A stretch of DNA of 10,699 bases from contig JAGXHD010000183.1 of the NCBI GenBank assembly GCA_024636395.1, positions 1 through 10,699 of the forward strand, written 5' to 3'. Shown here piece after piece: positions 5,183 to 10,699 of the stretch. Each line of letters opens with the position of its first letter. Positions within the stretch are counted from its first letter, which is position 1. This DNA comes from Sulfitobacter sp. Its GTDB lineage: Bacteria > Pseudomonadota > Alphaproteobacteria > Rhodobacterales > Rhodobacteraceae. Both the position numbers and the translations under genes were made by a program. Below the pieces are notes generated by a model. The model did no database searches and was not told the origin of the DNA. It saw nothing but the letters and a program-made list of their open reading frames with translations.

Positions 5183-6151
5183 ATGGATATCATTCTTCAC
5201 GTAGGAGCCCACCGCACCGGCTCGACCAGTTTTCAGCATTATGTCCGTGGCAACCGGTCGCGCCTCATGGCGGAGGGAACCGCGCTCTGGGAGCCGCATA
5301 TGCTCCGCAAGGGGCTCTTTGACGGGCTCTTTGACGCGCCGCGCATGCTCAACGGGCGCAATCTGCAACGCCGCGCAATGGGGCGCGTGCGCCTTCACGC
5401 CGCGCAGGCGGAGCGGGCGGGGGCGCAGCGCCTGCTGGTGAGCGAGGAAAACATGATCGGCGCCCCGCGTGCGTGCCTGCGGGCCGCCAGCCTCTATCCC
5501 GCCATCGGGGAACGCATGGCCCGGCTCGATGCCGCCTTTGAGGGCGGTATCACCCGCGTCGTTATGTGTATTCGCGCGCAGGATCTTTGGTGGTCGTCTA
5601 TTGCAGCCTACGGGCTCGGGCGCGGGCATCCCCTGCCGGATGAGGTGCGACTGGCGGCGCTGGCGACTTCCCCGCGCACATGGCGCGATGTAATTAGTGA
5701 TCTGGCCTGCGCATTGCCCCATGCCCAGATCAAGGTCCTGCCGTTCGAGCAATGCGCAGGGCAGGCCGACAAGGTGCTGGCGCAAGCCACAGAGCATCCC
5801 GCGCCATCTTCCTACGCTGAAAGCTGGCTCAACCGCTCGCCCGACGTGGTGATGCTGCGCACTAAAATGGTAGAGAACGGCGTGCCCGCCACGGCCTTGC
5901 CCGCGAATCTGGCGGTGGGTGAAGGGCGCTGGAACCCCTTCACGCCCGCGCAATCTGCCGCGCTGCGCGAAGCCTATGCCGATGATATGATGTGGCTCAC
6001 CGCAGGTGCGGACGGGCTTGCTACACTGACAGAGGATCCCTCCCGCACAAGAACAGGCCTCAGCCTGCCTGTGGGAGCACTGACAAAAGGACAGTCCCAT
6101 GACCAACAAACCGACCCCCGCTTCCAAGGACGATTGGCGCAAACTGGCTGA
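5183..6151 (+). CDS. P-loop sulfotransferase-like protein
   Basis: This 322-residue protein opens with a beta strand and P-loop-like turn, MDIILHVGAHRTGSTSFQ. GAHRTGST (residues 8-15) resembles the 5'-phosphosulfate-binding loop of sulfotransferases. The segment TRVVMCIRAQDLWWSSIAAYG, given as two parts TRVVMCIRAQ and DLWWSSIAAYG, looks like the 3'-phosphate-binding strand-helix region (R then S) of that fold. Sulfotransferases move sulfate from PAPS to sugars, lipids or peptides; the acceptor here cannot be predicted. The start is uncertain: ATG 5183 fits the domain edge, but ATG 5114 has a better ribosome binding site (AAGAGG, 5098-5103) and would add 23 residues. The 3' end overlaps the mutase gene by 53 bases, and the last 35-40 residues (from about LTEDPSRTRTG) look non-conserved, so the stop may have shifted downstream. 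It is divergent from the DUF4174 gene. Confidence 0.7.
   Translation: MDIILHVGAHRTGSTSFQHYVRGNRSRLMAEGTALWEPHMLRKGLFDGLFDAPRMLNGRNLQRRAMGRVRLHAAQAERAGAQRLLVSEENMIGAPRACLRAASLYPAIGERMARLDAAFEGGITRVVMCIRAQDLWWSSIAAYGLGRGHPLPDEVRLAALATSPRTWRDVISDLACALPHAQIKVLPFEQCAGQADKVLAQATEHPAPSSYAESWLNRSPDVVMLRTKMVENGVPATALPANLAVGEGRWNPFTPAQSAALREAYADDMMWLTAGADGLATLTEDPSRTRTGLSLPVGALTKGQSHDQQTDPRFQGRLAQTG
6073..6098 (+). promoter_or_regulatory. Hairpin presenting the mutase ribosome binding site
   Basis: GGG (6073-6075) and ACTG (6079-6082) can pair with CCC (6096-6098) and CAGT (6092-6095), with a three-base bulge. The AAAAGGA ribosome binding site then sits in the nine-base loop, and the stem ends at the mutase ATG (6099). 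The stem is short and may simply shape the initiation site. Confidence 0.3.
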
Positions 6152-8243
6152 GGGGGAGCTGCGCGGCCGCGCGCTCTCGGATCTGACCTGGAAAACTCTG
6201 GAAGGCATCGTCGTCTCCCCGCTCTACACCGCCGAGGATCTGGAGGGCGTGGGCCATCTGGGTGGCATACCAGGTCAGGCGCCCTACACCCGTGGCGTCA
6301 AGGCCACGATGTATGCAGGCCGCCCCTGGACGATCCGCCAATACGCGGGCTTTTCAACGGCGGAGGAATCAAACGCTTTCTACCGCCGCGCACTCGCAGC
6401 GGGCCAGCAGGGTGTTTCCGTGGCATTCGATCTGGCCACCCACCGCGGCTATGACAGCGACCATCCGCGCGTTGAGGGCGATGTGGGCAAAGCCGGTGTG
6501 GCGATTGACAGCGTCGAGGATATGAAGATCCTCTTCGACGGCATTCCGCTGGATAAAGTCAGCGTTTCCATGACGATGAATGGCGCGGTTATCCCGATCC
6601 TCGCGAGTTTCATCGTGGCGGGCGAGGAGCAGGGGCACAGCCGTGCCGTGCTCTCCGGCACCATTCAGAACGATATTCTAAAAGAGTTCATGGTGCGCAA
6701 CACCTATATCTATCCGCCTGAACCCTCGATGAAGATCATCGCGGACATTATCGAATACACGGCCAACGAGATGCCGAAGTTCAATTCCATCTCGATCTCC
6801 GGCTATCATATGCAGGAAGCGGGCGCGAACCTGGTACAGGAGCTGGCCTTCACCTTGGCAGACGGGCGCGAGTATGTGCGCACCGCCATTGCCGCAGGTA
6901 TGGATGTGGATAGATTTGCGCCGCGCCTGTCGTTTTTCTTCTGCATCGGCATGAACTTTTTCATGGAAGCGGCCAAGCTGCGCGCGGCGCGCCTGCTGTG
7001 GTCGCGCATCATGGAGGAGTTTGAACCGAAAGATCCTAAATCAAGCATGCTGCGGACCCATTGCCAGACTTCCGGCGTGAGCCTCGCCGAGCAGGACCCT
7101 TACAACAACGTGATCCGCACCGCTTACGAGGCGATGAGCGCCGTGCTGGGCGGCACGCAGTCGCTGCACACCAACGCGCTCGACGAGGCGATTGCGCTAC
7201 CGACCGAGAACTCCAGCCGCATCGCACGCAACACACAGCTGATCTTGCAGGAGGAGACCGGCGTGACCAATGTGATCGATCCGCTGGCGGGCTCCTACTA
7301 CGTCGAAAAGCTCACCCACGACATGGCTGAGGCCGCGTGGGCGCTGATTGAGGAGGTCGAGGAACTGGGCGGGATGACCAAGGCTGTCGCAACCGGTATG
7401 CCCAAGCTGCGCATCGAGGAAGCAGCCGCGCAACGGCAAGCGGGGCAGGACCGGGGCACGGATGTGATCGTGGGCGTGAACAAATATCGCCGCGACAAGG
7501 AAGACGCGATCGAGATCATGGATGTGGATAACGTCGCCGTACGCGACAGCCAGATCAAGCGTCTGGAGCGGATCCGCGCTGCCCGCGATGACGGTGACGT
7601 CGAGAAAACGCTCGTGGAGGTCAAACGCCGCGCGGCAGAGGGCGGCAATCTGCTCGAAGCAGCCATCGAGGCAGCCCGCGCCCGTGCCACCGTAGGGGAG
7701 ATCAGCATGGCAATGGAAGAAGAGTTCGGCCGCCACCGCGCCGAAGTCAAAACTCTCGCAGGCGTCTATGGTGCGGCATACGAGGGCGACGCAGGTTTCG
7801 CCGCGATCCAGAAATCGGTCGAGGATTTCGCCGAGGCCGAAGGCCGCCGCCCGCGCATGCTTGTGGTCAAGATGGGGCAGGACGGCCACGATCGCGGCGC
7901 CAAGGTCATCGCGACCGCCTTCGCGGACATCGGCTTTGACGTGGACGTGGGGCCGCTGTTCCAGACGCCAGCGGAGGCGGCCCAAGACGCGGTCGACAAC
8001 GATGTGCACGTCATCGGCATCAGCAGTCAGGCCGCAGGCCACAAGACACTGGCACCCCAACTGGTCAAGGCGCTCAAGGAGGCAGGGGCAGAGGATATTC
8101 TGGTGATCTGCGGCGGTGTGATCCCGCAGCAGGATTATCAGTTCCTCTACGATGCAGGGGTCAAGGCGATCTTCGGTCCCGGCACCAATATCCCCGCTGC
8201 GGCGCAGGACATTCTCAAGCTGATCCGCGCTGCACGCACATGA
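6099..8243 (+). CDS. scpA: Methylmalonyl-CoA mutase, single-chain, adenosylcobalamin-dependent
   Basis: The enzyme interconverts (R)-methylmalonyl-CoA and succinyl-CoA, the last step of propionate entry into the TCA cycle. At 714 residues it matches the homodimeric or large-subunit type with both domains. The N-terminal TIM-barrel shows RPWTIRQYAGFSTAEESNAF (75-94), FDLATHRGYDSDHPRV (110-125) and ISISGYHMQEAGA (231-243). Y82, T188, Q190, R200 and H237 correspond, with a constant offset of seven, to Y89, T195, Q197, R207 and H244 of the Propionibacterium enzyme. This favours methylmalonyl-CoA over isobutyryl-CoA as substrate. The C-terminal B12 domain shows the base-off signature GQDGHDRG (593-600), with H597 as the cobalt ligand, plus SSQAAGHKT (642-650) and GGVIP (672-676). 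Ribosome binding site AAGGA precedes ATG. The downstream VOC gene overlaps by four bases, marking an operon. Ethylmalonyl-CoA mutase is a less likely alternative. No MeaB/ArgK chaperone gene is in the window. Confidence 0.96.
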   Translation: MTNKPTPASKDDWRKLAEGELRGRALSDLTWKTLEGIVVSPLYTAEDLEGVGHLGGIPGQAPYTRGVKATMYAGRPWTIRQYAGFSTAEESNAFYRRALAAGQQGVSVAFDLATHRGYDSDHPRVEGDVGKAGVAIDSVEDMKILFDGIPLDKVSVSMTMNGAVIPILASFIVAGEEQGHSRAVLSGTIQNDILKEFMVRNTYIYPPEPSMKIIADIIEYTANEMPKFNSISISGYHMQEAGANLVQELAFTLADGREYVRTAIAAGMDVDRFAPRLSFFFCIGMNFFMEAAKLRAARLLWSRIMEEFEPKDPKSSMLRTHCQTSGVSLAEQDPYNNVIRTAYEAMSAVLGGTQSLHTNALDEAIALPTENSSRIARNTQLILQEETGVTNVIDPLAGSYYVEKLTHDMAEAAWALIEEVEELGGMTKAVATGMPKLRIEEAAAQRQAGQDRGTDVIVGVNKYRRDKEDAIEIMDVDNVAVRDSQIKRLERIRAARDDGDVEKTLVEVKRRAAEGGNLLEAAIEAARARATVGEISMAMEEEFGRHRAEVKTLAGVYGAAYEGDAGFAAIQKSVEDFAEAEGRRPRMLVVKMGQDGHDRGAKVIATAFADIGFDVDVGPLFQTPAEAAQDAVDNDVHVIGISSQAAGHKTLAPQLVKALKEAGAEDILVICGGVIPQQDYQFLYDAGVKAIFGPGTNIPAAAQDILKLIRAART

Positions 8244-8854
8244 TCACTCTCGATCATATCGCGGTGGCAGGAGAAACCCTCGCCGCCGCCACCGCGCATG
8301 TGGAGCAGGCCCTCGGCGTGCCGCTGCAACAGGGAGGCGCGCATGCGGTGTTCCACACGCACAACACGCTTCTGGGTCTTCAGGACGATCTCTATCTCGA
8401 GGCGATCGCGATCGACCCCGCCGCGCCGCAGCCTGACCGCCCCCGCTGGTTCGATCTGGACCGCTTTGAGGGCGCTCCGCGCCTGACCAACTGGATTTGC
8501 CGCTGTGACGATCTGGACGCGACGCTCGCTGCTTTGCCGGAGGGTTTCGGCGCGCCCGTTGAGCTAAAGCGCGGTGATCTGCGCTGGCGTATGGCCGTGC
8601 CTGCCAGCGGGATACTGCCCTATGACAATTACGCGCCTGCACTGATCGAATGGACCTCCGATGCCCATCCTGCGAAGCGCCTGACGCAGGAGGGCTGTCG
8701 CCTTGCTGCACTTGAGGTCCACCATCCCGCCGCCGCCGCTTTGGGCGCGCTTCTGGCCCCAATCCTGATCGACGCGCGCATCACGTTCCACCCGGGCCTG
8801 CCACTCCTGCGCGCCCGAATCGACACGACTGGCGGGCCAGCCTCGCTGTGCTGA
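8240..8854 (+). CDS. VOC / glyoxalase-like (Glyoxalase_3) protein
   Basis: This 204-residue protein begins ITLDHIAVAGETLAAATAHV, the opening strand and helix of a vicinal-oxygen-chelate module. Likely metal ligands or active-site positions are H6, H41 (in THNTLLGL) and E54 (in YLEAIAIDP). A second module has RLTNWICRCDDLDATLAALP (81-100) and ends with APALIEW (132-138). The length and layout match Glyoxalase-like domain proteins (PF13468 type) better than the roughly 135-residue methylmalonyl-CoA epimerase, although both belong to the same superfamily. Its ATG overlaps the mutase stop (ATGA), so translation is coupled and the stoichiometry linked. The C-terminal 60 residues (LAALEVHHPAAAALGALLA onward) are alanine-rich and carry no recognisable motif. 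The reaction is unknown; a role in CoA-ester or aldehyde metabolism is an inference from position. Confidence 0.82.
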   Translation: MITLDHIAVAGETLAAATAHVEQALGVPLQQGGAHAVFHTHNTLLGLQDDLYLEAIAIDPAAPQPDRPRWFDLDRFEGAPRLTNWICRCDDLDATLAALPEGFGAPVELKRGDLRWRMAVPASGILPYDNYAPALIEWTSDAHPAKRLTQEGCRLAALEVHHPAAAALGALLAPILIDARITFHPGLPLLRARIDTTGGPASLC

Positions 8855-9357
8855 TCCGTCCGGCGCGCGCGGCCGATCTGGGCGCCGTGCAGGATCTGTG
8901 GAACGCGATGATCCGCGATACGACCGCGACCTTTACCAGCGTGGAAAAAACTCCGGACGATCTGCGCGCGCTGCTGTCCGCGCGCCGCGACGCCTTTCTC
9001 GTAGCCGAGATCGACGGGGTCTGCGCCGGGTTCATAACCTGGGGGCCCTTTCGCGCGGGTGATGGGTATGTCCACACGGCCGAGCACAGCATCATCACCG
9101 CCAGGCCCGGCCTTGGCACTGGCCGGGCTTTGCTAGAAGCAGCGATGATCAACGCCCGCGCGCAGGGCATCCATGTGCTCGTTGCGGGCATCGGCTCAGA
9201 AAATGCGCCCGCCATCGCGTTTCACCGCCGAATGGGGTTTGCAATAACGGGGCAAGTGCCGCAGGTAGGGCGCAAATCGGGCCGCTGGCATGACCTTGTT
9301 TTGATGAGCCTGACCCTCGACCCGCCCTTACAAACCACTCCACCGGCGCTAAGGTGA
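8848..9357 (+). CDS. GNAT N-acetyltransferase (phosphinothricin-acetyltransferase-like)
   Basis: This 169-residue protein starts at GTG 8848, overlapping the VOC gene by seven bases; no ATG gives the GNAT N-terminus LIRPARAADLGAVQDLWNAM. The layout fits the Pat/YwnH-type GNAT group: FLVAEIDGVCAGFITWGPFR (50-69), HSIITARPGLGTGRALLEAA (80-99) at the acetyl-CoA pyrophosphate loop, and NAPAIAFHRRMGFAITGQVP (119-138). It ends with GRWHDLVLMSLTLDPP (145-160). The usual loop (R/Q)xxGxG is altered: where most have R-G-R-G-I-G this one has P-G-L-G-T-G (87-92), so the first arginine or glutamine is a proline. The glycines remain, so activity is plausible. The substrate could be an amino group of a small metabolite or antibiotic-like compound and cannot be named. 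It is cytoplasmic and part of the mutase-led operon. Confidence 0.87.
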   Translation: MLIRPARAADLGAVQDLWNAMIRDTTATFTSVEKTPDDLRALLSARRDAFLVAEIDGVCAGFITWGPFRAGDGYVHTAEHSIITARPGLGTGRALLEAAMINARAQGIHVLVAGIGSENAPAIAFHRRMGFAITGQVPQVGRKSGRWHDLVLMSLTLDPPLQTTPPALR

Positions 9358-9361
9358 ACAT

Positions 9362-10042
9362 ATGTCGATCTGGACCCGCATCTCCGAGGCTCTCTCCGCC
9401 CTCGCCTCCGGCGAAGGGCTCTCGGCGGTATTCGACCGTTTGCGCAGCGCGCCTGAGCGCTCGGTCGGCTTCACCATCGCGGTGATCGCGCTGGGCGCCA
9501 AGATGGCAAAAGCCGACGGGCAGGTGACCCGTGATGAAGTCACCGCCTTTCGCGAGGTTTTCCAGATCCTGGATGCCGATGCGGCGGGGGCGGCGCGGGT
9601 CTTTGATCTTGCGCGCACGGACGTGGCGGGCTTCGATGTCTATGCCCGCCGGATCAAGGGCATGTTCGGTGAAGATACCGATATGCTGACCGATCTGATG
9701 GAAGGCCTGTTCCATATCGCCATGGCCGATGGGCTGTACCACCCCAATGAAAACGCTTTTCTGGAGGAGGTGGCTGCGATCTTCGCGCTCCCGCACGGTG
9801 ATTTCGAGGCGTTGCGCGCGCGCTTCGTACCAAACACCTCGCCGCTGCCCCATACGGTGCTGGGCATCCCGCCGGGGGCCAGCCGTGCGGAAGCGCGCGC
9901 GGCGTGGCGGAAGCTGGTGCGCGCCAATCATCCCGATGCGCTCATCGCGCGCGGCCTGCCTGAAGAAGCGGTCAAGCTGGCCGAAAAGCGGATGATCGAT
10001 ATCAACCGCGCGTGGGAGACGATCTCGGGCAAGGCCGTCTGA
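9362..10042 (+). CDS. djlA: DjlA-like co-chaperone: TerB domain + C-terminal J domain
   Basis: This 226-residue protein has two recognisable parts. Residues about 36-150 form a TerB-like all-helical domain with paired acidic motifs, AKADGQVTRDE (49-59) and MADGLYHPNE (121-130), the metal-binding-type repeats of this fold. Residues about 163-226 form a J domain: TVLGIPPGASRAEARAAWRK (165-184), the invariant HPD at 190-192 and MIDINRAWETI (211-221). The order TerB then J is that of DjlA, which stimulates DnaK ATPase. Unlike E. coli DjlA (about 271 residues, with an N-terminal membrane span) no clear membrane segment is seen, so this one is probably soluble. Ribosome binding site AAGG (9351-9354) overlaps the end of the GNAT gene, four bases separate the genes, and the stop overlaps the next ATG (TGATG). 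Confidence 0.92.
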   Translation: MSIWTRISEALSALASGEGLSAVFDRLRSAPERSVGFTIAVIALGAKMAKADGQVTRDEVTAFREVFQILDADAAGAARVFDLARTDVAGFDVYARRIKGMFGEDTDMLTDLMEGLFHIAMADGLYHPNENAFLEEVAAIFALPHGDFEALRARFVPNTSPLPHTVLGIPPGASRAEARAAWRKLVRANHPDALIARGLPEEAVKLAEKRMIDINRAWETISGKAV

Positions 10043-10699
10043 TGCGCATCGCGACCTACAACGTCGAATGGTTCGCCAGCCTCTTTGATGATCAGGACCG
10101 TTTGCGCGAGGATGAGGGCTGGTCGGGCCGCTGGGACGTGACCCGCGCGGACCAGATTGTAGCCCTTGGACATGTATTCCGCGCACTGGATGCGGATGCG
10201 ATCATGGTGATTGAAGCGCCTGATGCGGGGCGTACTCACAGCACTGTCGCAGCACTTGAGAATTTTGCCGCACGTTTCGATCTGCGCACGCGCCGCGCTG
10301 TGATGGGGTTCGAGAACGACACACAGCAGGAGATTGCACTGCTCTATGATCCCGATGTGCTGAAAGCGACGCATGACCCGCAGGGACCCGCCACCGGTCC
10401 GCTGGGCCCCACCGGCGCGCCGCGGTTTGACGGCGCGTTCCGCATCGATCTCGACATCGACGCGACCGAGGATCTGGTGGTGTTTTCCAAGCCACCGCTG
10501 GAATTGGCGTTGGAAACTGCAGCGGGTTTTCGCTTTCGGATGATTGGCGCGCATCTGAAGTCCAAGGCCCCGCATGGTGCCTGCGACGCCACACACGCCA
10601 TGCAGATCTCCATCGCCAACCGCCGCAAGCAGCTTGCACAGGCCATCTGGCTGCGCGCCCGCATTGACGAGACACTGGCGCAAGGCGTCGCGCTTATGG
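10042..10699 (+). CDS. Endonuclease/exonuclease/phosphatase (EEP) family protein, 5' part
   Basis: The frame opens at ATG 10042, sharing one base with the djlA stop, and runs to the window edge with 219 codons and no stop. MRIATYNVEWF (1-11) holds the first EEP motif with N7. MVIEAPD (55-61) holds the metal-binding glutamate E58. MIGAHLKSKAPHG (167-179) holds the H171 region before an expected C-terminal D-x-N and S-D-H block, which lies outside. There is no signal peptide, so it is probably cytoplasmic. EEP enzymes hydrolyse phosphodiesters in nucleic acids, lipids or small molecules; the substrate here is unknown. Glycine- and proline-rich PQGPATGPLGPTGAP (113-127) is a flexible loop. It is likely the last or next member of the mutase-led operon. 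Confidence 0.9.
   Translation, partial: MRIATYNVEWFASLFDDQDRLREDEGWSGRWDVTRADQIVALGHVFRALDADAIMVIEAPDAGRTHSTVAALENFAARFDLRTRRAVMGFENDTQQEIALLYDPDVLKATHDPQGPATGPLGPTGAPRFDGAFRIDLDIDATEDLVVFSKPPLELALETAAGFRFRMIGAHLKSKAPHGACDATHAMQISIANRRKQLAQAIWLRARIDETLAQGVALM

Noticed and set aside
6053..6072. B12-box-like CAGG...CCTGCC just ahead of the cobalamin-dependent mutase
   Set aside because: The spacing between the halves is six bases instead of three, and the rest of the cobalamin riboswitch is not evident; the upstream bases encode the sulfotransferase-like protein.
5033..6208. Minus-strand open frame of 391 codons opposite the sulfotransferase-like gene
   Set aside because: It is the antisense shadow of a GC-rich gene; it has no recognisable domain, while the plus strand gives a P-loop protein.
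7197..8060. Minus-strand open frame of 287 codons opposite the mutase B12 domain
   Set aside because: The plus-strand frame is an unmistakable mutase; the antisense frame is rich in His/Asp/Leu as expected from reversed codons.
1..10699. Defence system, phage or mobile element
   Set aside because: No transposase, integrase, repeats, CRISPR-like spacing or toxin-antitoxin pair was seen; the EEP and Rho_N proteins alone do not support such a claim.

Overview
The window looks like a chromosomal segment from an alphaproteobacterium of the Rhodobacterales (roseobacter group). The DNA is GC-rich. It encodes a 681-residue propionyl-CoA carboxylase alpha subunit, a 714-residue single-chain methylmalonyl-CoA mutase, and DUF6497-like and DUF4174-like secreted proteins of the kind I associate with that order. 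This assignment rests on protein resemblance from memory, not on a search.

Left part (1-2404): the 3' end of a Rho_N/DUF7218-like small protein gene, then a cupin gene that overlaps a secreted DUF6497-like gene. A regulatory gap follows, with one exact DnaA-box 9-mer. Next come a 46-residue lipoprotein, a U-less hairpin, and an unrecognised charged 120-residue protein. A 328-base gene-free stretch contains a strong intrinsic terminator. A 69-residue glycine-rich lipoprotein with its own strong terminator ends this part.

Centre (2446-8243): pccA (biotin carboxylase plus biotin carrier), a convergent secreted DUF4174-like gene with a recognisable promoter, a P-loop sulfotransferase-like gene, and methylmalonyl-CoA mutase. 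PccA (with PccB, not in this window) carboxylates propionyl-CoA to (S)-methylmalonyl-CoA. After epimerisation, the B12-dependent mutase makes succinyl-CoA, so the pair defines the propionate / odd-chain / branched amino acid assimilation route.

Right part (8240-10699): a tightly packed same-strand run that starts with the mutase and continues with overlapping or near-touching genes. It holds a VOC/glyoxalase-like protein, a GNAT acetyltransferase, a TerB + J-domain DjlA-like co-chaperone, and an EEP-family nuclease/phosphatase-like protein cut by the window edge.

I see no CRISPR array, insertion sequence, phage genes, tRNA or rRNA. Most of the window is ordinary core metabolism. The points worth a second look are the tiny lipoproteins, the terminator just ahead of pccA, the gene-free stretch at 1792-2119, the VOC gene coupled to the mutase, and the DnaA-box pair.
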